Source of the DNA: Fasciolopsis buskii
Lineage: Eukaryota > Platyhelminthes > Trematoda > Plagiorchiida > Fasciolidae
Length of the DNA: 64,000 nucleotides
NCBI GenBank assembly: GCA_008360955.1
Contig: LUCM01006158.1
Coordinates: forward strand, 350,239 to 414,238
Reading direction: 5' to 3'
Each line of letters starts with the position of its first letter. Positions within the stretch are counted from its first letter, which is position 1. The notes under the pieces are model-generated. The model ran no database searches. It worked only from the letters and a program-made list of their open reading frames with translations, and was not told the origin of the DNA. Of this stretch, positions 1 through 11,059 are shown piece after piece. The position numbers and the translations under genes were made by a program.

Positions 1-359
1 CAGCCTGCATTAAAGTGCGCACATTGAAGGAATTGAGATTCAGAGGCTGACGAGGCTTGAGAAAATGTGAGCTAACAGACTGAAAGCCACCTACTACACT
101 ACTTGACAATAAACCGTTGCGAGTACCGGGTGTGTTATCAATGGAGATACTATGGGTATGGATCAATTATTCTTCCACTCGTTTTTACGACTGAGCTGCT
201 AACTCAAATCAACTCCCAACTTGGAGGACCAGGTGACTACTTCGTCAGGCCTCTACCCATTGACCTTCCAGGCATGATTGGATCTTCGGCTTGAGATAAG
301 CCATCCTGTATAGCTCATTGGATCATGGAGGCACGCAAGCCGTCACACCACGTCAAGGT
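1..359. other. unassigned flank upstream of LINE relic
   Basis: No gene or repeat is recognised here. A 63-codon open frame at 103-294 has no family signature and no splice context. It may be more decayed LINE sequence, because the recognisable LINE reading begins just downstream, but I cannot align it. Confidence 0.3.
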
Positions 360-905
360 GTAGTCTCGTTGTGACGGGCAGGAGCTAATTATAGAGATGA
401 AATTTCTTCTGTTGAATTCCGAAGGGGAAGAAGTAAGTGTTTTGGATAGATTCAGTTACTCGGGTAGTTATAACTCACCTGGTGGTCTATTATCGAATGA
501 AGTGTCTTCGCACTTGTGGAGGATTCGATTGACGTCTACCAGTTAGAAGCATCTGTGGCGTCGTTGTGACATCCTGCTACCGACCATACAGCAGCGTTGA
601 CGTTGGTACTGCGACACGGGTCCGAAACGTGACCGTTCAGATGTGCGCAGACTTTCGGCGTTTGAACATCGTTGTCTTCTTAGTACTGGTAGAATATAGT
701 GGGAGGGTTTTGACAGTAACTCCGACGTTAGGCTTTAGGTATTAGGTCCTAGGCTTCAGTCCTGAGAACAAGCACTGAATCAAAATAGGTTGAGGTGGCT
801 GGGGCATGTTTTGCACATGCCCATAGAACGTCTGCCTAATTGTACATTGTTCTCCGACTCAGTTAGTGGTTGGGAGATTAGCCAAGGTGGCCAGATGATG
901 ACATG
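360..905 (+). mobile_element. LINE relic (LINE-B), C-terminal part of reverse transcriptase ORF
   Basis: Reading three frames with breaks gives the C-terminal thumb/connector of an APE-type non-LTR retrotransposon polyprotein: 'LDRFSYSGSY', then 'HLWRRCDILL', 'RRLSAFEHRCL', and finally 'NRLRWLGHVLHMP' near 785-830. These blocks occur in the same order in the relics at 6600-7000, 18970-19340 and 21550-21800. The reading has internal stops and frameshifts, so it is dead. The recognisable match stops near 905, before the 3' end seen in other copies, which suggests truncation. The exact clade (RTE or CR1) is not decided. Confidence 0.85.
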
Positions 906-1516
906 GCAAAAAAAGTGTGATTATAATTGCTGTTTCATTTGAATCGGCGGGGTGTCCTCATCTAACCTTTAGATGGCTTAAAACTGTGCTTGCAAAAGGA
1001 AGCGAAGGGCATGGATTCAATCAAACGATACAGATCTTGAGATTGTTACCTTACTTCTTGAACATATCAGGAAGTAACAATTTTATGGCGAATTCACGAA
1101 CTGGTGATTTCCCCTGCTCTCCGAACTTAAAGTATGGGGCTCGGGTTCGAAGTTAAAGACTGCATTAGCAGGTATTCTACATCTATTTTCATCGCAACTG
1201 CTTAAACTTCGGCTGTTTCGCAATTCGCCGTTTTGATATGAAACAATGCAGAATTTTTGCTATTCTTGTATTTCAGTGATGCAAGTTCTCGTGGAAACGC
1301 TAAATCCTTAATGATAGAAAACCGCCAGAAATAGCAGCCCTGTTTTTATCCGAAATCTCATATATCTTGCACCATATTTCAACTGTCTCAAATTTATCCT
1401 TACTTTCTTATTCTGATCCGATGATTATTCTACTTGTGACTTTCCAATTGTGGACCAGGCAGTAATGCAAATTAAATCCCCACTCGTTACTATCCTGTGT
1501 TGTCTGATTGGAACAG
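906..1516. other. no recognisable feature
   Basis: No family-level match, tandem repeat or convincing splice-bounded frame was found. The 79-codon frame at 917-1156 has no supporting context. Confidence 0.3.
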
Positions 1517-1705
1517 GATGGCCAAGGAGTTCCGGATGCGGTTGAGGCGAAGATTAAAGATGAGCTCTGGTTTACCGAGTCTTCAAGCGACCCTCCGAAA
1601 GTTATTCGTAACTCGCTGATTATGGCCTGGTGCGATGGTCTGCCTGCATTCCGCTTGGTTTCACGACGTCCCCCGAATGCTCTCCCGAACAGATCACCGA
1701 ATGAT
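1517..1705 (+). CDS. candidate internal exon, unknown protein
   Basis: A 189-nt open segment (63 codons) starts after an acceptor (ttggaacag) and stops at a full-consensus donor, gat|gtaagt. It is phase 0 at both ends. The peptide starts 'DGQGVPDAVEAKIKDELWF' and includes 'SLIMAWCDGLPAFRLVSRR'; its composition is protein-like, with no low complexity and a mixed charged/aromatic content. I do not recognise the family. No partner exon could be linked with confidence; an open frame following acceptor aaatttcag at about 2500 is possible but its donor is weak. The opposite strand is also open over most of this range, which weakens the call. It may be a real exon of a gene extending outside the window or a chance frame. 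Confidence 0.4.
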
Positions 1706-4375
1706 GTAAGTATCATTGCTCTCATGTTTATCATCGCCGTAATCGTCAACGTGCGGCAAGGATGGAGATCAAATATAGTGTTTCTTTTGGCCGATCATAT
1801 CGGAGGCACGCTCCAAATATTTTTGCTTCGTTATTTACAATCCAAATACTGATTTCGCCACCTTCCGTTATTGTCTCATTTTGATGGATTTGCTGTGACA
1901 AATTTGATTATTAATTCAGGGTCTAATTTATACCTACTGAGTTCAACTTTTAAGTGTCTAAGGCAGTCAGTGCCAACCGCGGTAACCGTGACGCAGACGG
2001 GTGCAACTTGAAATTCAAAGGTCGCGGCGACCACAATATACGGACGGATTGGGTCAAATTTGTGGACCAGAGTAGTGGTTACAGAGATTGGTCATCGACG
2101 AAACGATAGCTTTAGGTTTTGCATAGGCATTGATTGGTCAGTCGCTAACTTCGTTCGAGTTGCAAAATCGTACGCGCGATGCGCGCCAGTTAATAACAGA
2201 CAACAGACCACACAGAGTGACAGAATTTCAGACTGAAAATTGATTGTTCTACAACAATGATCGAGTCGGACGTGAAATCATCTCCTAGATGTGAATGGGT
2301 TTGCAATCCGTCTTTAATCGCATCAATAATGAACAAATAAACGAAACTAATCAATCAGTTATGCAGACGAGTCTTGAATACTAATTAGGTTGTGAAATAT
2401 CGATTTATTCCAGCTTAACGATTTACCTCAAGCGGTTAAATCATGATTTTGGAGAATTAATTCATATTCTTCGTTTTTATCATAGTGACCGAAATTTCAG
2501 GTGTCAATTAACCGCATCTTTTGGGGAAGGATAGTGAAAATAAAACAATTATCAATATCTCAAAATCCCACCATACCTCAAATAATCCTTGTCCCTATTA
2601 ACTGGCGAAAGTCATCTGAAAACGTTGTATGTATTTCGTTGGCTGAAGCAGTTATTCCCTTTCTTATATTTTTCTTTGAGTCGATTACGGATAACATTTG
2701 TCCGTTTCGTTGGTAGTGCAACCCATGGGTCATTCACATGGAGAGCAGCATGTTCAACGTGACTGAAGAACACCGATCTGTTTTCGCAAATTGTCTCGGT
2801 TTATATCCGTCCTACTTGTCTCATTTTTACTACCAGTTTGGTTTATCACACTTATGTGAACCTGTTCCCCAAATTTACTACTTTAATGCCATGTGTTGCT
2901 TGCTTTGAATTTAAACGTTTGTCAGACCATCGACCTGGTCCAGCTGTTTGCTCCCTCGTTCCGTCGCAGTTGAATGTTGCACTAGGTCCCGAATTTGCAT
3001 CTGTTGTCTGGCGGATCCTCTTTTTCCCCCGTGTAGTTCAGCTTTCTCGAAACCGGAGCTGCCGTCCAGCATCCAAAGCTTGCTTGTTATCATTTTTTGT
3101 TCATCCATTGTTATTTTATCCCTTTTACTCGAACAGACTGTTCTGCGAGGTATTGATCGAAACTGGTCCGCGTCAATGTAACGCGGAGGATGTAACAACT
3201 GAAATCATCGTTTGTCGAACACCGATTTCGTCTTAGGATTGCCCGTGCTTGATGGGGTTAGCATATTATAGGTGGTGATAGCTTGGGGAAGGGGCACTTG
3301 TTGGTTGAAGCGCGAAGCTCAATGGGGCTAGGTGTTTAAGATGTTTCCTTGGCTAGAATTCGGTTGGCATTCTTTCGTTAGATGTAAACTGATTCATAGA
3401 ATAATTATTTATTGAACTTGCTTTTAAAAAGGGGAGAGTAACAATGGTTAAGAAAACAGTTAGGAGGAAATTTTACGGCTTAACAATCCTGAAGAGAAAA
3501 GAAAATCGAAAGGAAATCGTCCGAGGTATTTATTCGTACGGACTTCAAGCCCGATCTTCATTGCCAGAGAGCGACACACAACAACTTGAGTCCTAGACTA
3601 ACTAAAAAGTGCAGTTAGCTCCCAAAAACCGGAATCTAGTCCTGTTTTACAAACGTGGAGGCTGTATTTAGGTCCCGGGACAGCCACAGCGTCGATTCAT
3701 GCGGCGGTTCGCAGCGTCTAGGAAGCCACAATATGATCAGCGGCTTCCGCAGCCGGGATTATTCTCCCCAGAAACAAGGAGGCAAATAGGTCTCATAAGG
3801 GGTCTTCGAAATACTAAAGGGGCTGAGCGAAGCTTCAGGATACAGAACTGTTCGGGCACAACGACAAACTCTGAGGTCGTGATATGATCATAAAAAAAGA
3901 AACGAGTGAAAATAAGGATTAGAAACCATTCTTTCTCAGTGCTAGCCGTAAACGAGTGGAATGGAATAATGAGCCTTAACCCGGTGGATGATTTCAATAT
4001 AAGTTAGATAAAGTGCAGGATGGGATACTTGGCGGACGAGTTGACTAGGTGAAAGTAACCATTCGACCCATAATCCCTTTCCTGCTTTCTTTACTTTCAC
4101 TTTATTCCTTCAACTGCCTTTGTAGGAGAGTGATCGAGAGATATGTGCGACTTTAATCTAATCAGAATGTAGGTCACTAGAAGAAATGGAGATAACTAGG
4201 CCTTTTCCGATTACAGCAACCTGAAGAATCCGTATCGCTTCCAGTTGTGGAAGTACAGGGAGATCCAAAGTGCTAACCAATGCAAAAAATGGATAATCAG
4301 ACACAACCGTCAAGCCCTAGAACCAAACTGAAGCTGAACTGAACACGTCTGTGTAGAAACTTGTGAAAATGACAG

Positions 4376-4378
<3 letters not shown>
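1706..4378. other. no recognisable feature (2.7 kb)
   Basis: I see no transposon signature or convincing exon. The 132-codon frame at 2838-3236 is overlapped by a 95-codon frame on the other strand and neither shows a family motif. A short GC palindrome (gcgcgatgcgc) lies near 2174. The region could be intron or old, unrecognisable repeat. Confidence 0.3.

Positions 4379-4412
<34 letters not shown>
4379..4412. repeat. (AT)17 microsatellite
   Basis: Perfect alternating AT dinucleotides over 34 bases. It ends at tttgtgtgc. Confidence 0.98.
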
Positions 4413-4416
<4 letters not shown>

Positions 4417-5249
4417 GTGCAGGCAAAATGCGATGCAGTCGAGGAGGTAAGAGAAGGTAGAATCAAAGTCAGAAAATGTTCTTCATTTGGGCACCATTTT
4501 TGCCACTTTTTATGAGTACCAGAAAAACGAATACGTTTGCGTCCCTCCCCAAACTAACAGAGACGGTTTTCCAATGTGACCTTTGCGAACGGGGAACGCT
4601 GTATGAGCAGTGGGTACCGAACATCCGAGCGACGGATATCTTGAGCTCAGATGGGCAATGCTTCACAACCATACAGGAGCACAGGGAGTACGGTAACGAT
4701 ACATTCAGCTTTTCAAAGAGAGGCCACTGTCACGTCGACGCCAGAGGTGCTATTAGTTCTGGTCTTTGAAATTCCTCTAGACATTTCCTCTCGTAAGACA
4801 CCACTTCCACTAACAACTCACAGATAAAATCTTCAGTAGTCTCGTCTTTCCTTGATCAAGTGCGGTAAGTGTACAGGCTCTTCTCAACTTTGGAGTGCAC
4901 CACCTAGCCATCAAGGTTTGAATTGTCTTCTGTATCATGTTTCTGCAGTTGTCAAACGGTTCTGGGGGAGTTGAACTGCTAGGTGAACAAAGTAGTCGGC
5001 GTTTTCTAAGTCAATAGTGCTGTTCTTAGATGAGTTCGAAATCACTACATTCATGGCCCTCACTCAGACTTTTGAGAATGTCGTCATTCTCAGAGTTGAA
5101 GAGAAACGACAAAAAAAGACATCCTTGTCAAACTCCATTGGAAATAACAAGCGGGGCAAAAGCTTTCTGTTGGCCTTTACTTGTCCCGAAGTGTGGCATT
5201 AGAGGGATTCGATGATTCATACATATTTTTCAGGCACGCTATTTCTCAA
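4413..5249. other. no recognisable feature; weak small-exon candidate near 4827-4866
   Basis: The segment between acceptor actcacag and donor cg|gtaagt just before 4868 is open and reads 'IKSSVVSSFLDQVR'. It is too short to support alone. A 97-codon frame at 4476-4769 contains one CxxC pair ('CDLC') but no second pair that would make a zinc finger. Confidence 0.2.
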
Positions 5250-5620
5250 CAGACAGTCTCGCGGATCAGTCATGTCAACTGATCCAGAAATTGCTCTAAT
5301 GTCCAAGAGCATGGCGATGGCCGGTCTTCGGTAAGTGTGCAGTTGGTTGGGGTCGAATATCTGATCATGGTAGCGCCGTCCAGGATGAAACGACGTTTGC
5401 CTCTCATAGATTTGCTCTTCTACAGAAGTAAATGTTAGTCAAAAACTCGCCATTGTCGGTAGAGGTAACGAGGAACCGACCTCTCAGTTTACGAGGGTAA
5501 ACCTTTCTCAAGACAGTTTTCAGCCAAATGACCCAGGGACAGCATATAGTCAACGAAATTAGTGATGCCACCATCCGCGTTTGTATCTGTGTTTGTGGGA
5601 CCGAGACCGGTTGTCGCACG
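5250..5620 (-). mobile_element. LINE relic, endonuclease domain fragment
   Basis: On the minus strand the reading 'RGRFLVTSTDNGEFLTNIYF' (about 5430-5490) matches the conserved APE-type endonuclease segment also readable on the minus strand near 35040 ('GGRFSVPADSTTNGDH') and on the plus strand near 39560. Downstream on the minus strand, frame-shifted sequence resembles the end of the domain. It is broken by stops. It points away from the reverse transcriptase relic that begins 100 bp to its right, so the two come from different insertions. Confidence 0.6.
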
Positions 5621-5719
5621 CATCTGTTTGCACCACGTTTGTGGGAGTGGTTGCTTACTATGAGCGCGATGTTTCAGTGTTTATCGACTATTGATGCTAG
5701 TGCTGTCCGATGAGGAAGA

Positions 5720-7180
5720 TAAGCTTTCTTTACAGTTATAAGGCAGCTGTACCAGATGGACTGCCACTGTCCTTGCCCAAGGACGGTAACGAAGTGTTCA
5801 CACCGGAGTTAACAAAACTCCTGGGACCAATCTGGGGATAGGAAGAAATTCCTGTGGATTGGTGTGAATTCGTGATTGTGTCGATTTACCAGAAGGGCGA
5901 TAGATCCTCATGTGAAAACCACAGGGAAATTAGTTTAGTGAGCATCGCACTCAAACTACTTGCTGGCTTTATCCTCTGCCGATTATCTAGTACTCTCGAA
6001 TGTTGAATGCGTAAGAATCAAGCGGATTTCCGTTCTGGTATTGGTTGCATTGCCAGAATGTTCACTTAACGAGAAATCTTGGGATACGGGCACATTCCAT
6101 AAATCCATAACTTCTGTCTTCCTTCATTCGAAAGCAATGTTCGACTAAGTCGATCGTACAGTTCCTTGATGCTGCCTCTCACTGAAGGGTGTGCCGAAAA
6201 AATTCATTCCACTCATCCAATCTCTGTTCGCTAACAATGGAAGTCGAGTTCGCGCTTATAGAGATGTTCCGCCCAAATTCACCACGAGAAGTGGTTTTCA
6301 TTAGAGTTGTCCTCTTTCACCTTTCCCTTTTAAATTTGTCACTGGGATGGTTATGGAGATAGCCTTATCTTTTGGGAATAATAGCATTGATATTTGCTCA
6401 GACGGGAATCTGTCTGGCTTGGGATATACGGACGATGTTGTGCTGGTGAGTGGAGATCAGGTAAGCTGCAGGTTTTTCTCGATTGTCTGAACCATAATGT
6501 ATGTATGTTTGGTATGCCTTTTGCACATTCGAAGTGTAAAATGCTGTTGCAGGACTGGATTGGCTAGAAACAGAACGTTCCTTTTGCAGGGGAGCAACTA
6601 GATGAGATGGACAGATTTAGTTACTTGGGTGTAGTTGTACCTTAACCTGGTGATCGTATATCAGATGAAGTGTCTTCGCGCATGCAAGAGGCCCGATTGG
6701 TATTTGCTAATTGAGACACCTGTGGCGTCCGCGTGACATCCGGCTATCGATCAAGGGTCGAGTATACGTGGTAGCAGTGAGGTTGGTATTGTTCAAGGGC
6801 TTCAAAACATGGCCGTTTATAGTGGAGGATTTGCGAAGGGGTTCTGTGCCTAAACAGCGTTGTCCTCGAACTACTGGTAGAATATGGTGGGCGACTTTTG
6901 TAGGTAACTCAGAGGTTAGACGTATGATGCTGAGCCCTAGGGTCAAATCTTTAGAACAGGCACTAAATCAGGATAGGTTGGTGTGGTTGGGACATGTTTT
7001 GCTCTAGTCCACAGAATGCTTGCCTCCTGGTACGTTGTTCTTCGAGTCAGGTAATGGTTGGGGGATGGTTCGAGGTTGTCATTCGCTGACATGGGTGAAA
7101 ACCATGAACACTTTAACCAGTGAACTGGATTGTGTAGGTGCAGTTAGACTACCAGGTGGTCAGTGGATCTAGAGTCCAAA
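5720..7180 (+). mobile_element. LINE-B relic, reverse transcriptase to 3' end
   Basis: The reading begins in the RT fingers with 'IYQKGDRSSCENHREISLVS' (about 5885-5945). It passes the palm with 'GYTDDVV' in place of the YADD box (about 6422-6442) and continues through the connector ('HLWRPRDIRLSIKGRVYVV') to 'DRLVWLGHVLL' near 6972-7005. A non-coding 3' segment with 'ttaaccagtgaactgg' follows. The YxDD aspartates are kept, but stops and frameshifts show it is inactive. The palm DNA at 6180-6530 is very similar to the minus-strand element at 33300-33640, so the two belong to one subfamily. Confidence 0.88.
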
Positions 7181-9869
7181 CCTCTCATCCTTTTATGTCG
7201 ACAGAGGCATAATCCACTTGACTAATATTGGTAGCTACTAATGAAATGAGCGGACATTTTTCACGCTGGGTTGGCGAAATTACATTGCGAATATTTGCCT
7301 GAATGAGTTGGTTTTCTACGTACCCTGGGGTTGGACGTCCAAGAGCCATTCACTCGTACGCTCCAGTCTAGAAAACCGTTGACTGTCTCACCGTTTTCTT
7401 CATTACGACTGACTGTGTCACTGTTTAGAATATCGAGTTTATTTTCTTGCGTTTGGATTTGATGATTACCGCCTACGTGTCTAATACACACCCGGTGGGT
7501 TGCTGTAGACGATTAGGGTATTTGATTCTGTTGAACGCAGGAAAAGGTTAGCGACAAGAAACACCTTAGTAACACCGTTCAATTTGTTTGAAGGCAAAAT
7601 AAACAAGTACGAGACCAGTCGGCACCTTTAGCAGTGGCCATAAAGATTGAATAACATCGGTCTTGTAAAGGGACGTCAGAGACCAGTAGTGAGTGCAAGA
7701 AATCCAAACTGTTCGTTGTAGGAACACTCGTGTAAAATGATATCATGTCAGAGCAACCTCGTCGTCTTTTAGTTCAGCTCTTAAAATGTGTAGAGTCAAA
7801 GCAACCGCTGTCATGTCTTGCCACCGTTTTCTGTTAACATTTTATCTGTGCGCGGCGGTATTTGGCTAACTCATACGTTCCATAAAGTGCAAGTCCACAT
7901 TGGGGCGAATAGGCACACGAAGTGTATAAACGTTTAGTAATCCGTAGAACTCCCTTCCCCAAAGTTCGCTGGTTTCAGCGCAACAGTGAATCGTCATGAT
8001 TTGCCAGATTTTTCTGGTTTGGATAGGTATTTGTTGGTCTGAGCTTTGGACTTGTTCAGAGTTGCGTTTACCTTCTTTTCTTCTATGATTGCATTGGGTT
8101 CATTCTTCAGATGTTTCACAACTCTGGAATCTGATTCGTTTAGAACAACAATGGCATTGCCTTTGTCCTCCTTTATATGATATCGATGGCGTTATCACGC
8201 TTCAATGCAATTAGAAGGAACTACCCGTACATTTAAAGGCTTCCTTTGTAAATTGAAGTTGAGATCTTTACGCAGCAATTGCTGTTCCGTCAACATCGAT
8301 TGTGTTCGATAGTTTTTTAACGGGACTCAGAATTTGTCACGTGATTACTGTTATTATTATTATTATTACCTTATCGTCGGTGTTCGCTCCATTCTCGTTC
8401 TAACTCATTTCTGTATCTGTCGCGATTGGCATAATTTGAATGCATGTTGTCGATAACGGTCAATAATAAGACGCGTCTCCTTAAGAATATTTTTGGTGAC
8501 AAGTGGTTACTGCATAGGAGCATTCGGTGATGAGGGCATAAAGTCCAAAACCTACAGCAGTTAAGATTAAAGTGACCTCCTGGATGATATTCACGTGATG
8601 CAGTAATATCGGCCCTGGTATTTAATTCCACAGCTAAGAAGATAATGACCATTTTTTGGACCGCGAAGATCCCAGTAAATCTTATTTTTTGCCGCATCTG
8701 AGCTACAACCTGTAGGGGCTGGTTTTTGTTTCTCTCAGACTGTCCTCTGATTTGTGCAGGGCCAGTCGACTATCGGCTGGAAACCATTGCAACAAAAATA
8801 GTAACGATGACGAAGCAGCAACGAAGCAATTGTCCGACAGTGGGTTAATAGCTGGTTCATCGGTCCGCCGGACGGCCTTGCGTCAAACTCGACCAGTTAG
8901 AGAGAGTAGTAGATTAAGCCCTATCCCGCACGTGACGGTAGTACTCAATAACCGAGTTGAATGAGATCTTTACCGTCGGAGAAAATTCGTTGGAGTTAAG
9001 ACACGTTTGGCGTGGGTCGAAATACCAACTTTTGGCGTACCACGAGAGGTCTGTAATTTTCGTAAAGGTGTTCGCATTGTGTTGCTGCTGCATGTAATTT
9101 GTTTGTATGTTAGTCGTCCAAACTGATCTGAACCGTTACATTTGTTGCTAAGTCTTATTTGGTGATCGGGTGTCAGATGGAGTGTTATTTCTGCTGCACT
9201 AGGAATGCATTTCATGTTTGCGTATCTCAGTCTTCTTTGAAGTATGCGTTTGCCCCGGATCCCCAATTGGGTGTGGTATTCGATTACAACCAACCGTTAT
9301 TTTATATTAATGAACAAATATACGCGTTGCTGTGTCAACATCTCAGGTGCTTCCTGTCGTTCTCATAAGAAATAGATGTAAAAGTAACGTCCTTATGGCT
9401 TGTGTTTGGAGTGCTTTCGTCGTCGGCAATTCTGTAGCGTATGTTGCTTCCTTTCTCTCTCAACATTTGATCTATACCCTGTAAGGTGCTGCGTTTTTTG
9501 CCCGAAGTTGAACTGCGTCAAATCAGAAAAGCTCTTGGCTGTAAACCTGCACACGTGCTTCCCATCAATTATCAGATTGAAGCCCACCGTTCGTATATTA
9601 ATGCCGTTTGAATTTGGCATTTCGGAATATCTGAGCTGTTTGTGATATTCGTTTATTCAACAAACGACAAATGCAGGCTTTGATAGTTAAATCAGGCCTT
9701 CAGTGTATAATAGAATCTTTCGGATGGTGCATGTAACTATTCAATAAATTTGAAACCAAATTAAACCACACTTGCTCCCAGTGCACTTGCAGTATACAAT
9801 ATATCAAGGTAGAAGGAATCCTACTGTACACAAACAGAAGACGCATTGACAAAAGCAGAATGCATAACT
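7181..9869. other. no recognisable feature (2.7 kb)
   Basis: Apart from the TTA microsatellite at 8351, I see nothing that can be assigned. The 108-codon minus-strand frame at 8371-8697 and the 107-codon minus-strand frame at 8970-9293 have no family signature or splice support. Confidence 0.3.
8351..8368. repeat. (TTA)6 microsatellite
   Basis: Six perfect TTA units. Confidence 0.95.
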
Positions 9870-9871
9870 GG

Positions 9872-10095
9872 AGGTGGTCAAGTGGACTAATCGTCTTTTA
9901 CCGAAAGGATCTGATGAAGGTCAAATCCGTGATCTGCTAGTCACCTTGGTGGTAGGCGGCAACTCCCTGCCGTTGGGCTCATTAACACACCTGACTTAAT
10001 GCGATCTTATGTGGTTCTATGTCACTCCAGGTTTCAGGATCAAGATTAGCGGTCCTCCCATGTAGTGGGTTCCAGTGACTGTGCTTCATGCATAT
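9872..10095 (+). mobile_element. SINE-B copy (tRNA-related head plus conserved tail)
   Basis: An RNA polymerase III A-box-like tggtcaagtgg (9875-9885) is followed 34 bases later by a B-box-like ggtcaaatcc (9919-9928). A body with ggcggcaactccctgccg and a tail containing cacacctgacttaatgcg, tatgtggttctatg, ggatcaagatt and cggtcctcc come next. The same blocks in the same order occur on the minus strand at 33655-33857 and 25370-25595, and partly at 14105-14255, so this is a dispersed family. The B box is decayed (ggttcgaatcc expected), so transcription is unlikely. Confidence 0.75.
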
Positions 10096-10619
10096 CATAA
10101 AAAAGCAGAACCGGATGCGAAAGTCAGGTCCGTGGGGACGTCAATCAGGAGGGGTCATACATAGGTCAAGGATTTCCAAATTAATTAAGTAGGTATCTGG
10201 AGTGGAGCATCCTGTCATAACATCTGGAAATGAGATAAAAGGGGAAAAATAACAATAGGTAATTTACTCCATAGAACACGCAGATGTTACCATTTCTTTT
10301 GTGTTTCTCTGTTACCCAATGCCGCGCACCGGTACGTAGATATAAAGTATCGAAACAAACGCGGAGCGAAATCTGGTTAAAACAATTCAGGCATGTGGTG
10401 CGCCTAACAATAACAAATGCCCGTTGTTTTCCGAGGCGAGTAAAGTGGTTCAGCGATGACTATAACAAAGTCGGGGAATGTGATTCTTGGAAATTTTCGG
10501 TGGGGCAGAAGCGCAGTGGTCAATCCTGTACGTGCATTTGAATCTTGTCTCCATCGGCATCACTGTTTTCTCACTACTTTGTTTAATCGTAGCGTCCTTC
10601 AGTGACGAACCCCAACACT
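10096..10619. other. no recognisable feature
   Basis: Nothing recognised. The last seven bases before the 433-bp element (10613-10619, caacact) are its left target duplication. Confidence 0.4.
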
Positions 10620-11052
10620 ACGGTTCAATAGATCAGACATATATTGTGTATGCCTACGCATCGTCTACCTTCTCGTGCTATTTTTGCACGTGCCGGGTAA
10701 GGCTGGACGAAGTGACGTGACCGTCTGGCTATGACTTGGCGTAGAGGTGTGAAGAAGTTAGCTTCGGCTTTAGCCTCGACTGGCGCTTCCCGCCTTCTTG
10801 GTTGAGGCCCAAGCGATGCGGATTGTTGTTGGTTGGAGATGCTGAGAGATAGCTCAGAACCGCAGTCAGTGGCACGAATGCTGTGTGGCCTGTGTGTAGA
10901 GCTTGTCCCGTTTAAAATTAACCGGAAAACGACCAAAAATCACAATTTATACGACGAAAACCAAGAAACCATGGGATTGTTGTGGTTTATAACACCCCTC
11001 TCCCCGGCTATTTGTCCACCTTCTGTAAGATTCTGTTTAGATGTTATGTTTG
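10620..11052. mobile_element. 433-bp unclassified mobile element, copy 1
   Basis: This segment reappears at 17497-17929 at a constant offset of 6877 bases with no indel and only about two internal mismatches (10630 and 10632) plus one at the right edge. It is bounded by the direct repeat caacact (10613-10619 and 11053-11059), the signature of an insertion with a 7-bp target duplication. There are no terminal inverted repeats, no TG..CA ends, no poly-A tail, and no A/B boxes. A 103-codon frame is open on the minus strand in both copies (for example 'SLSISNQQQSASLGPQPRRR'), and an open frame on the plus strand overlaps it. With so few differences between copies, open frames are not evidence of selection. 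It could be a non-autonomous LINE derivative, the 5' part of a LINE, or a new class. All other elements in the window are far more decayed, so this one moved recently. Confidence 0.85.
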
Positions 11053-11059
11053 CAACACT

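Noticed and set aside
2838..3236. 132-codon plus-strand gene
   Set aside because: An overlapping open minus frame of similar length, no splice sites, no motif.
4476..4769. zinc-finger protein
   Set aside because: Only one CxxC pair; no matching His or Cys pair at the usual spacing.
8371..8697. 108-codon minus-strand gene
   Set aside because: No family signature, poor composition, and no splice sites.
10625..10936. 103-residue protein gene on the minus strand, duplicated at 17502-17813
   Set aside because: The copies are nearly identical at DNA level, so an open frame in both is not evidence of selection, and the plus strand is open too.
10620..11052. solo LTR
   Set aside because: No TG..CA ends at the boundaries defined by the flanking repeats.
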